Origin: Mesonia sediminis
Lineage (GTDB): Bacteria > Bacteroidota > Bacteroidia > Flavobacteriales > Flavobacteriaceae
Direction: 5' to 3'
DNA length: 64,000 nucleotides
NCBI RefSeq assembly: GCF_042684705.1
Contig: NZ_JBHULZ010000004.1
Span: 62,001 to 126,000, forward strand
Positions 1 to 7,559 of the stretch are shown in pieces. Positions within the stretch are counted from its first letter, which is position 1. Every line of letters starts with the position of its first letter. The notes under the pieces are model-generated. The model saw only the letters and a list, made by a program, of their open reading frames with translations, was not told the DNA's origin and did no database searches. The translations under genes were made by a program, and so were the position numbers.

Positions 1-48
1 CCTCAAACCTTAACACAGAATCTACTATTTTAGCAAAAAGTTTATATT

Positions 49-1296
49 TTGAAATTTCTATACGATTTATTGATTTACTTTCTGCAAGGCCTTTTACCTA
101 TTTTGGCGTGGTTCAGCCCAAAAATGAAACTATTTGTTTCAGGAAGAAAAAATCTTTTGACCAGGCTTGAAAAAAAGATTCCGCCAAAAAAGAATAAACG
201 CGTTTGGTTGCATGCGGCCTCGCTAGGTGAATATGAACAAGCTTTACCAGTTATGCTCGCACTTAAAGTGAAAAACCCTAATCTTGAAATTATAGTTAGC
301 TTCTTTTCTCCCTCAGGTTATGAAATCAGAAAAAATAATGAGCTAGCCCTATGCACCACCTATTTGCCGCTAGACACCCAAAAAAACGCTAGAGCTTTTC
401 TAAAAATTGTAAATCCAGATCTTATTCTTTTTGTTAAGTATGAAATTTGGCCTAATTATTTAAAGGTAATTGCTAAAAACGATCTACCTTTTTATTTAAT
501 TTCGGCAGTTTTTCGAAAAAACCAATTTCTCTTTACAAAATTTGGGCAATTCATCCGTCAAGCCCTAAATTCATTCAATCATATTTTTGTACAAGACCAA
601 AATTCTCTTCGTGTTTTAAATGCCAACGGTTTTCTTAATGCTAGTTGGGCAGGAGACACTCGGTATGATCGTGTTATTCAGCAATTGCAACAAGACAACC
701 GCCTACCCATTATCAAACACTTTAAAAATAACCATAAACTTTTTGTAGCCGGTAGCACTTGGCCGGCCGACGAAAAAGTTATTCTTTCCTCTTTAGATGA
801 TTTACCTAAAGCGCTCAAAATTATTATTGCACCGCATCAAATAAATGAAAATCATATCCGTAAAATAGAGTCTACGCTAAATATTTCTTACCGGCGTTAC
901 TCTCAAATTGATTTAAAAAGCGATTTTGATTTTAAGCTTTTAATTATTGATAATATTGGCATTTTAAGCCGCATCTACGCTTACGCGGATTTGGCCTACG
1001 TTGGGGGGGCTTTAGGAGAAACCGGATTACATAATATTTTAGAACCAGCCGTTTTTGGAGCCCCCGTTTGTATTGGCCCCAATTATCATAAATACCCAGA
1101 AGCCAATTTATTTAAAGCCGCTGGTGCGCTACAAATTATAGAAAACACAAACGACTTCAAAAAAACAGTTAATCGCTTGACACAAGATGAAACTTACCAC
1201 AAAGAGCTAAGTGAAAAAACTCAAAATATTGTAAACCAACAAGCTGGAGCCACTAAAAGAATGCTAAATAAAATTGCAAAGCATCTAGAAAATTGA
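49..1296 (+). CDS. kdtA: 3-deoxy-D-manno-octulosonic acid (Kdo) transferase
   Basis: This enzyme (WaaA/KdtA, GT30 family) transfers Kdo from CMP-Kdo to lipid A precursor at the inner face of the cytoplasmic membrane during lipopolysaccharide synthesis. The 415-residue length fits the family. A hydrophobic N-terminal anchor (LIYFLQGLLPILAWF) precedes the family signature HAASLGEYEQ near residue 55. The C-terminal half has the typical donor-binding run with VGGALGETGLHNILEPA and the conserved Glu of the LEPA segment. The start is a TTG. It is chosen because the reading matches the usual family N-terminus and no ATG lies upstream in frame before the window edge. The gene stands alone, followed by a short intergenic region. 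Family assignment is firm; the number of Kdo units transferred cannot be read from the sequence. Confidence 0.93.
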   Translation: MKFLYDLLIYFLQGLLPILAWFSPKMKLFVSGRKNLLTRLEKKIPPKKNKRVWLHAASLGEYEQALPVMLALKVKNPNLEIIVSFFSPSGYEIRKNNELALCTTYLPLDTQKNARAFLKIVNPDLILFVKYEIWPNYLKVIAKNDLPFYLISAVFRKNQFLFTKFGQFIRQALNSFNHIFVQDQNSLRVLNANGFLNASWAGDTRYDRVIQQLQQDNRLPIIKHFKNNHKLFVAGSTWPADEKVILSSLDDLPKALKIIIAPHQINENHIRKIESTLNISYRRYSQIDLKSDFDFKLLIIDNIGILSRIYAYADLAYVGGALGETGLHNILEPAVFGAPVCIGPNYHKYPEANLFKAAGALQIIENTNDFKKTVNRLTQDETYHKELSEKTQNIVNQQAGATKRMLNKIAKHLEN

Positions 1297-1413
1297 TTTA
1301 TTAAAATGCAAAAATTTTCTTATTTTATTTTGCATATCTCAGGAGTTTAGTATTTTAGCCCCTTGAAACAAAGAATAAAACTAAATTAAACAGTAACACA
1401 AAAACCTAAAATT

Positions 1414-1764
1414 ATGAAAAAAACAGTATTTACATTAGCAATGTTATTTGCCCTTTCTACTTCTTTTGTTTCTTGTAGAGAAGAAGCTAACAAAGCTGAA
1501 GACAAGATGGAACAAGCTGAAGAGAACATGGAAGATGCAGCAGATGATATGGAAGACGCTGCTGAGGACGCTGCAAACGACATGGAAGATGCAGCAGAAG
1601 ATACCGAGAACTCGATAGAAAATGCCGTAAATGAAACCGGTGATGCTATCGAGAACGCTGCCAATGAAACTGGCGATGCTATCGAAAACGCTGCCAACGA
1701 AACTGGTGAAGCTGTAAATAAAGCAGCTAAAGAAGTAAAAGAAACTGTAGACGGAGATAAATAA
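1414..1764 (+). CDS. small acidic repeat-containing lipoprotein, unknown function
   Basis: The product is 116 residues with a lipoprotein signal peptide ending in STSFVSC (lipobox Cys at residue 21). The rest is extremely polar, rich in Glu, Asp, Ala and Asn. It first shows MEDAA-type heptad-like repeats (residues about 30-65), then three 11-residue repeats of the form xIENAANETGD. No enzyme motif is present. Such alanine/glutamate-rich helices are typical of periplasmic or outer-membrane-anchored extended helical proteins, so a stress or envelope role is possible, but this is inference. The gene is monocistronic and ends in a strong terminator (1781-1811). Long open frames on the opposite strand arise from the repeat codons and are not believed to be genes. 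Confidence 0.8.
   Translation: MKKTVFTLAMLFALSTSFVSCREEANKAEDKMEQAEENMEDAADDMEDAAEDAANDMEDAAEDTENSIENAVNETGDAIENAANETGDAIENAANETGEAVNKAAKEVKETVDGDK
1609..1707 (+). repeat. 33-bp tandem repeat inside the acidic lipoprotein gene
   Basis: Three consecutive 33-bp units begin at 1609, 1642 and 1675, each encoding an 11-residue block ending in N-E-T-G. The last two units are nearly identical at DNA level and the first is diverged. A partial fourth unit starts at 1708 (gaagct). The period is an exact multiple of three, so copy-number change would keep the frame. Confidence 0.85.
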
Positions 1765-1780
1765 ACTGTCTAAAACTTCT

Positions 1781-1811
1781 AAAAAAAGCTCTTGATACAA
1801 GAGCTTTTTTT
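1781..1811 (+). terminator. rho-independent terminator after the acidic lipoprotein gene
   Basis: A perfect 14-bp stem (AAAAAAAGCTCTTG at 1781-1794 pairing with 1798-1811) closes a 3-nt loop and ends in a run of seven T. It lies 17 nt after the stop codon. Confidence 0.9.
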
Positions 1812-1909
1812 ATACCTTATTATCAACAAAATTCACATAAATTATTTAGAATACTAGGTTTCAACATTAACCATACCTACAAAATTTTGTTATTAGTATA
1901 AAACAAAAA

Positions 1910-1939
1910 AACCCCCAAAATCGAAGGATTTTGAGGGTT
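1910..1939 (-). terminator. rho-independent terminator for the tRNA pair
   Basis: On the minus strand, 13-nt arms (1927-1939 and 1910-1922) pair with one mismatch around a 4-nt loop, followed by a T-rich tail. It sits 4 nt past the 3' end of tRNA-Leu. Confidence 0.85.
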
Positions 1940-1943
1940 AAAG

Positions 1944-2027
1944 TACTCGGGACGGGACTTGAACCCGTACGAACAAATGTTCATTGGATTTTAAGTCCAA
2001 CGTGTCTACCAATTCCACCACCCGAGC
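1944..2027 (-). tRNA. tRNA-Leu (anticodon UAA)
   Basis: Read on the minus strand this is an 84-nt class II tRNA. The acceptor begins GCTCGGG and ends CCCGAGT plus discriminator A. The D-arm contains TGGTAGACA, and the anticodon stem-loop is TTGGACTTAAAATCCAA with anticodon TAA. A long variable arm (TGAACATTTGTTCG) follows, then the T-arm CGGGTTCAAGTCCCG. The 3' CCA is not encoded. It lies 36 nt downstream of tRNA-Gly on the same strand and is probably cotranscribed with it. Confidence 0.96.
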
Positions 2028-2063
2028 ATACTATTTTTTTACCGATAGGTATTATACATACAG

Positions 2064-2136
2064 AGCGAAAAACGGGATTCGAACCCGCGACCTCCACCTT
2101 GGCAAGGTGGCGCTCTACCAACTGAGCTATTTTCGC
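2064..2136 (-). tRNA. tRNA-Gly (anticodon GCC)
   Basis: Read on the minus strand this is a 73-nt tRNA. The acceptor stem GCGAAAA pairs with TTTTCGC, and the discriminator is U, as expected for bacterial glycine tRNA. The D-arm is GCTCAGTTGGTAGAGC. The anticodon arm is CCACCTTGCCAAGGTGG with loop anticodon GCC, and the T-arm is CGGGTTCGAATCCCG. CCA is not encoded. Confidence 0.97.
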
Positions 2137-2265
2137 GTTTTATCGTTGACAATAAAACCAAACTAAACTTTGGGCAATTACCTAAACATTTCTAAGAAAT
2201 GATTTTCTTACTAAGGCCTTATCGTGGTGTGTTTTCAAAAGAACGTGCAATCGTGATTGCGGATG

Positions 2266-2296
2266 CAAATTTAAATGTTTTTTTAGTTTAAACAAG
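2266..2296 (-). promoter_or_regulatory. probable promoter of the tRNA-Gly/tRNA-Leu unit
   Basis: On the minus strand a perfect Bacteroidota -7 element TAAATTTG (2273-2266) follows a CTTG (2296-2293) that approximates the TTTG -33 element, with a 19-nt spacer. It lies about 130 nt before the tRNA-Gly 5' end and beyond the stop codon of mutS. Confidence 0.5.
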
Positions 2297-2313
2297 TAAA
2301 ATACAAAGTTTTT

Positions 2314-4929
2314 TTACTTTTTTTCTTGTCGCACCAAACTGCGTTTAATTTCATTTAATTTCATCAAAGCTTCAACTGGCGTTAATGTATTGATATCTAA
2401 AGCAGTAATCATTTCCTTTATCTCTTCGAGTAAAGGATCATCTAATTTAAAAAAACTAAGTTGAGGTTCTTGCTCTGTAGCATTCCTTATATTATCTCTT
2501 TGAGTTTCTTCTCCTCTAGAAGCTTCCAGCTTACCTAATATTTTACCTGCTCTATATAGAACCTGCTGAGGCATACCGGCCATTTTGGCTACATGAATTC
2601 CAAAACTATGCTCGCTACCCCCAGGCACTAGTTTCCGTAAAAATAAAACCTTATCTTTTAATTCCTTTACCGAAACATTAAAGTTCTTAATTCTAGCAAA
2701 ATTTTGAGTCATTTCGTTTAATTCGTGATAATGCGTTGCAAATAAGGTTTTGGGTTGGGCAGGATGTTCGTGCAAATACTCGCTAATCGCCCAGGCTATA
2801 GAAATACCATCATAGGTACTGGTACCCCTACCTATCTCATCTAGCAAAATCAAACTGCGTGGCGATAAATTATTTAATATACTGGCGGTTTCATTCATTT
2901 CAACCATAAAGGTAGATTCTCCTAAACTGATGTTATCGCTAGCACCTACTCTTGTAAATATTTTATCAACCAAACCTATTTCTGCCGATTTTGCGGGCAC
3001 AAAACTCCCCATTTGGGCCAGTAAAACAATTAAAGCCGTCTGTCTTAAAATCGCCGATTTACCACTCATATTTGGCCCCGTTATCATCATGATTTGTTGC
3101 GACTCAGAATCCAGGTACAAATCATTTGCAATATATACTTGATCGCTCCTTAGTTGTTTTTCAATAACGGGATGCCTACCCGATTCAATGTTCAACTGTA
3201 AACTATCATTAATCTTTGGTCGTACATAGGCGTTTTCTTGAGCCAATTGAGCAAATCCTTGCAAACAATCTAATTGACCAATAACCAATGCGTTTTGTTG
3301 TATTGTTTTAATGTAGTCGCTTAACCAGTTTACCAATTGCCCAAACAATTGCTGCTCTATTTGATAAATCTTTTCTTCAGCTCCTAGTATTTTGGCTTCG
3401 TATTCTTTTAGTTCTTCGGTAATATAACGCTCTGCATTAACCAAAGTTTGTTTTCGTACCCAATGTGCGGGCACTTTATCTTTATGGGTATTTCTAACTT
3501 CAAGGTAATAACCAAATACATTATTACTTGCTATTTTTAGGCTACTTATTCCCGTTTCTTGTATATGCTTTTGAAGCATTTGATCGAGATGATCTTTTCC
3601 CGTATAAGCTAAATTCCTTAAGTCATCAAGTTCTTCAGAAAAACCAGCTGCAATAGCTCCTCCTTTTTGAATAGAAACCGGGGCCTCTTCCTTTAAACAA
3701 GATTCAATTTTATTCTGTAACAAGTTACATGGCTGTAAATTTTCTGACATCTTAGCCAGTGCCTCTATTTTAGAATTTTGCAGCAGGGCTTTTATCGGTT
3801 CAATTGCAGCAATCGAGTTTTTTAGTTGTACCACTTCACGTGGATTTATTTTCTGTGTAGCTATCTTAGAAACCAATCGTTCTAAATCACCAATTTTATG
3901 CAGCTGTTGCTGAAGAGTTTCGCGAGAAGCCAAAGATTTATAAAAAAATTCAACAGCATCGTGACGAGCCATAATTCTTTCTTTGTTTTTCAAGGGCAAG
4001 GCTAACCATCGTTTTAGCATTCGCCCTCCCATAGCGCTTAAAGTTTTATCAATAACGCCCAGTAAAGTAACCGCTTGTGGTGTATTCGCCTCATAAAGCT
4101 CTAAATTCCTAATGGTAAATTTGTCCATCCAAACAAATTCTTCTGTGGCAATACGCTGTATGGCCGTGATATGTTTTAATTGCCTGTGCTGCGTCTCACT
4201 TAAATAATACAATATAGCTCCGCATGCTACAATGCCTTCTTCTAGATGTTCAATACCAAAACCTTTTAAGCTGGCTACATCAAAATGAGATTTCAATGTT
4301 TCTTTGGCATAATCACTTTGAAAAACCCAATCTTCTAAATAAAAATTATTAAGATCTCCTCCCAGCAGCTTTTCAACCTGGAATCTATGTTTTTTTGAGA
4401 TAAGCACTTCACTGGGTGAAAAATTTTGCAACAACTTCTCAATGTACTCCTCATTACCCTGAGCGGTTAAAAATTCACCAGTAGAAACATCTAGAAACGC
4501 AATACCAAAATGGGTTTTGCCAACCTGAATCGCCGCTAAAAAATTATTGGTTTTCCGCTGTAAAACCTCATCATTTAGTGCTACTCCTGGCGTCACTAAC
4601 TCGGTAACTCCTCGCTTTACAATTTTCTTGGTTTGTTTAGGATCTTCGAGCTGATCGCAAATAGCAACTCGTTCGCCTGCTTTAACTAATTTTGGCAAGT
4701 AGGTGTTTAAAGAATGGTGAGGAAATCCGGCCAATTCTGTTCGCTCTCCCCCATTATTCCTATTAGTAAGCACAATATCGAGTATACGAGCAGCTTTAAC
4801 CGCGTCTTCACCAAAAGTTTCGTAAAAATCACCCACACGAAATAAAAGCATTGCATCGGGGTACTTAGCTTTAATCGCGTTGTATTGTTTCATCAACGGG
4901 GTTACTTTATCTTTCTTTTTTGCTGCCAC
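2314..4929 (-). CDS. mutS: DNA mismatch repair ATPase MutS
   Basis: MutS finds mismatched bases and small loops after replication and recruits MutL. The 871-residue length is normal for MutS1. The N-terminal mismatch-wedge motif is visible as GDFYETFGEDA near residue 32. The C-terminal ATPase has the P-loop GPNMSGKSAILRQ, then the Walker B run LILLDEIGRGTSTYDG and the ATHYHEL signature, followed by the helix-turn-helix dimerisation segment. The gene is transcribed toward the tRNA pair and is divergent from the TrmH-family gene. No truncation or missing catalytic residue is seen. Confidence 0.97.
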   Translation of the reverse strand: MAAKKKDKVTPLMKQYNAIKAKYPDAMLLFRVGDFYETFGEDAVKAARILDIVLTNRNNGGERTELAGFPHHSLNTYLPKLVKAGERVAICDQLEDPKQTKKIVKRGVTELVTPGVALNDEVLQRKTNNFLAAIQVGKTHFGIAFLDVSTGEFLTAQGNEEYIEKLLQNFSPSEVLISKKHRFQVEKLLGGDLNNFYLEDWVFQSDYAKETLKSHFDVASLKGFGIEHLEEGIVACGAILYYLSETQHRQLKHITAIQRIATEEFVWMDKFTIRNLELYEANTPQAVTLLGVIDKTLSAMGGRMLKRWLALPLKNKERIMARHDAVEFFYKSLASRETLQQQLHKIGDLERLVSKIATQKINPREVVQLKNSIAAIEPIKALLQNSKIEALAKMSENLQPCNLLQNKIESCLKEEAPVSIQKGGAIAAGFSEELDDLRNLAYTGKDHLDQMLQKHIQETGISSLKIASNNVFGYYLEVRNTHKDKVPAHWVRKQTLVNAERYITEELKEYEAKILGAEEKIYQIEQQLFGQLVNWLSDYIKTIQQNALVIGQLDCLQGFAQLAQENAYVRPKINDSLQLNIESGRHPVIEKQLRSDQVYIANDLYLDSESQQIMMITGPNMSGKSAILRQTALIVLLAQMGSFVPAKSAEIGLVDKIFTRVGASDNISLGESTFMVEMNETASILNNLSPRSLILLDEIGRGTSTYDGISIAWAISEYLHEHPAQPKTLFATHYHELNEMTQNFARIKNFNVSVKELKDKVLFLRKLVPGGSEHSFGIHVAKMAGMPQQVLYRAGKILGKLEASRGEETQRDNIRNATEQEPQLSFFKLDDPLLEEIKEMITALDINTLTPVEALMKLNEIKRSLVRQEKK

Positions 4930-5096
4930 GTTAATTGGTTTTTAGGTTGGTGGTAAAAATACAAGTTTTGCTTCACAAAGCCCTTTTAGCAGCATAATTT
5001 TATAAATTTGCAGCTTAAAAATCCGCCTTTAAGGCAAAATATAATTATTGCCATAAGTCGTTGTTATTTTTTTACCAAATTATTTAGCGCTCCATT

Positions 5097-5633
5097 ATGA
5101 AAAATAGAAAATTAAAAAATATAGAATTAGCTCGTAAGTCTCCAAAAGAATTTAAGACAGCGACTAAAACACCAATAAGTATAGTTTTAGATAACATAAG
5201 AAGCCTAAATAATATAGGGTCTGTTTTTAGAACATCCGATGCTTTTTTAATTGAAAAGGTTTACCTGTGCGGCATTACGGCGCAACCGCCACATAAAGAT
5301 ATACGTAAAACAGCATTAGGAGCTACCGAAACAGTTGCTTGGGAGTATGTAGAAGACACGCTAAGTTTAGTTGAGCGACTAAAAACAGAAAACAAAAAAA
5401 TATTGGCAGTTGAACAAGCCGAAAATTCTACAGCCTTACAAAATTATGTTCCCACAAAAAATGAGCATCTGGTTTTAATTTTTGGTAACGAGGTAAAAGG
5501 AGTACAACAAAGTGTTGTGTCGGCTAGTGATTATGTGATTGAAATTCCGCAAATAGGCAGTAAGCACTCGCTTAATATATCGGTTAGTACGGGTATTGTG
5601 GTTTGGGATTTATTCAGTAAGATAACCCATTAA
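5097..5633 (+). CDS. TrmH/SpoU-family RNA 2'-O-methyltransferase
   Basis: The 178-residue protein has the SPOUT fold signatures of SAM-dependent 2'-O-ribose methyltransferases. Motif 1 is LDNIRSLNNIGSVFRTSDAF, which carries the catalytic Arg and the Asn of NIGS. Motif 2 is LIFGNEVKGVQQ, and motif 3 is IPQIGSKHSLNISVSTGIV. The C-terminal knot is complete. It is short and lacks an N-terminal rRNA-binding extension, so it resembles the minimal TrmH/TrmL-like members acting on tRNA. The exact target base cannot be decided from the sequence. The gene converges with the folK fusion 10 nt away. Confidence 0.88.
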   Translation: MKNRKLKNIELARKSPKEFKTATKTPISIVLDNIRSLNNIGSVFRTSDAFLIEKVYLCGITAQPPHKDIRKTALGATETVAWEYVEDTLSLVERLKTENKKILAVEQAENSTALQNYVPTKNEHLVLIFGNEVKGVQQSVVSASDYVIEIPQIGSKHSLNISVSTGIVVWDLFSKITH

Positions 5634-5643
5634 GCTCATTAGC

Positions 5644-6762
5644 TTATGCCGATGCTATTTGTTCTAGCAACGCCAAATAATCGGCTCTATTCTGTACAAA
5701 ATCATACTTAGAAATATCTATAATTTTCACATTTAGATGATGCGGATTTTTTATAAACCCTAAATATCCTTGATTAATTTTCTCTAGATAATCCTGGGGA
5801 ATATTTTGTTCATAAGTTCTGCCCCGTTTTTTAATATTTTGCATTAAACGCTCGGTATTTTGGTAAAGATAAACATACAAATCTGGCTTGGCTAAATCTT
5901 TGTACATTATATTAAACAGCTTTTTATACAGAGCATACTCTTCTTCTTGGAGGGTAACTTTGGCGAATATTAGCGATTTATATACATCATAGTCGGCCAC
6001 CATAAAATCAGAAAACAAATCATATTGCCCAATATCATCTAATAATTGTTGATACCGATCGGCTAAAAATGACATTTCTAGAGGGAATGCATAGCGCGCT
6101 TGATCTTTATAAAATTTGGGTAAAAAAGGGTTATCTTTAAAGCGTTCTGGAATTAATTTTGCCCCATAATCTTGTGCAATCATGGTAGCTAAACTTGTTT
6201 TTCCTGCTCCTATATTTCCTTCTATGGCTAAATAATTGCGTTTGTTAGCTGGTAATTGAGGCTGGTCTAAAACGGTATCTATTTTTTTAATGGGTAAACT
6301 CTCCAACTCGGCATACATTTGCTTTACGGATTTTTTCAGTTCAGGGTGAACAAAATCAGGCGCAATTTCGTTTAAGGGATACAGTACAAAATTGCGTTTA
6401 TGCAATTGCAAATGCGGCACATTTAGATGTTTACTATGAATCACTTCATCTTCAAAAAATAAAATATCTAAATCGATAGTTCTATTTGAAAAAAAATCGC
6501 CTTCACGAACTCTACCCAGTTTTTTTTCGATTCCCAACAAGGCATCAAGTATCTCTTCTGGAGAAAGCCGTGCTTGCACCTGGATCACCAAATTTAAGAA
6601 GTCATCACCCAAAAACCCTTGTGCTTGCGTAGCATAAAGTGATGAACAGGCAGCAATGGTACCCACCTCTAGATGAATCTGATTTAGGGCAAGTTGAAGA
6701 AAATGCAATTTATCAGGGGCGTTACTACCCAGAGCGATGTAGGATGAGGCTATATTTTTCAA
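5644..6762 (-). CDS. folK: bifunctional FolK - deoxynucleoside kinase fusion
   Basis: Residues 1 to about 155 are 6-hydroxymethyl-7,8-dihydropterin pyrophosphokinase (folate synthesis), with SYIALGSNAPDK at the start and the signature block REGDFFSNRTIDLDILFFED near residues 87-106. Residues about 176-372 form a deoxynucleoside kinase of the dNK/dCK-dGK type. That half has P-loop GNIGAGKTS (182-190), ERF near the substrate site, a DRYQQ motif, and the lid-like Arg-rich segment KKRGRTYEQNI. The fusion joins folate synthesis and nucleotide salvage in one cytoplasmic protein. The start appears to be TTG, since no ATG gives the conserved N-terminal beta strand. Both halves keep their main catalytic residues. 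Confidence 0.9.
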   Translation of the reverse strand: MKNIASSYIALGSNAPDKLHFLQLALNQIHLEVGTIAACSSLYATQAQGFLGDDFLNLVIQVQARLSPEEILDALLGIEKKLGRVREGDFFSNRTIDLDILFFEDEVIHSKHLNVPHLQLHKRNFVLYPLNEIAPDFVHPELKKSVKQMYAELESLPIKKIDTVLDQPQLPANKRNYLAIEGNIGAGKTSLATMIAQDYGAKLIPERFKDNPFLPKFYKDQARYAFPLEMSFLADRYQQLLDDIGQYDLFSDFMVADYDVYKSLIFAKVTLQEEEYALYKKLFNIMYKDLAKPDLYVYLYQNTERLMQNIKKRGRTYEQNIPQDYLEKINQGYLGFIKNPHHLNVKIIDISKYDFVQNRADYLALLEQIASA

Positions 6763-6863
6763 AAAATTAACAGGCTAAGTTCTACAATTTCACAGCAAAT
6801 TAAGTAAAACAAATTTACATATAGCTACATTTGTGACGAAGAGTATTAACAATTATTATTTTA

Positions 6864-7559
6864 TTGAAACCGAGTTTTAATCCATTAGCTTATAAAATAT
6901 ACCTAAGGTTGGGTGCTTTGTTTATCGCAGCATTAGTAGCAAGCAATTTAATATTTAAAAAGTTTTTTTACTGGAATTTTTTTGACTGGCATACCTTTGA
7001 AATATCAGTAGGAGTTTTGCCCTATCCGGTTACTTTTTTAATAACCGATTTAATTAGCGAAATTTACGGGAAAAAGAAAGCCAACCAAGTAGTTATTTCA
7101 GGGATGTTTGCTTCGGTATTTTCGCTTTTAATCATCTATACGGCTAGCGTCGTTCCGGCTACCCAGTGGTCGCCCATAGATGATGATTTATTTCAAAAGG
7201 TATTTGGAGCCACAACATTGGCCGTTTTTGCCTCTATGAGCGCCTATTTAATTGCCCAATTGATAGATATACAGCTATACCATTTCTGGAAAAGAAAGAC
7301 GAAGGGCAAGCATCTTTGGTTAAGAAACAATTTTTCAACTTTTTTTTCTCAGTTTATTGATACTTTTACTGTTGTATTTTTACTCTGTGTGTTTAAAGAA
7401 ATATCTTGGGAACTTTTTGGCGGCCTCCTTGTCAGTGGATTTTTGTTCAAAGTTCTTATAGCTGCTATTGACACCCCATTTTTATACTTTGGTGTATACC
7501 TTTTTAGAAAAAAATTTAAATTAAAACCCCAACAAGAATTAAATATAGATTATATATGA
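6864..7559 (+). CDS. queuosine precursor transporter (YhhQ/VUT family)
   Basis: This is a 231-residue inner-membrane protein with about six transmembrane segments. It carries the family block YPVTFLITDLISEIYGKKKAN near residues 54-74 and a conserved Asp pair in the later helix (QFIDTFTVVFLL). The family (DUF165, ECF-like) imports queuosine precursors such as preQ0/preQ1 for tRNA modification. The start codon is TTG, with a TACATTTG -7-like element about 30 nt upstream. It overlaps the following AsmA gene by 4 nt (ATGA), indicating translational coupling. Confidence 0.88.
   Translation: MKPSFNPLAYKIYLRLGALFIAALVASNLIFKKFFYWNFFDWHTFEISVGVLPYPVTFLITDLISEIYGKKKANQVVISGMFASVFSLLIIYTASVVPATQWSPIDDDLFQKVFGATTLAVFASMSAYLIAQLIDIQLYHFWKRKTKGKHLWLRNNFSTFFSQFIDTFTVVFLLCVFKEISWELFGGLLVSGFLFKVLIAAIDTPFLYFGVYLFRKKFKLKPQQELNIDYI

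Noticed and set aside
1386..1800. Two open frames on the minus strand across the acidic lipoprotein gene
   Set aside because: They mirror the repeat codons, have Ser/Ala- or Phe/Ile-only composition, and lack a start context; they are shadows of the plus-strand gene.
1931..2166. Short plus-strand open frames over the tRNA region
   Set aside because: They lie across two clear tRNA genes on the other strand and have no protein-like features.
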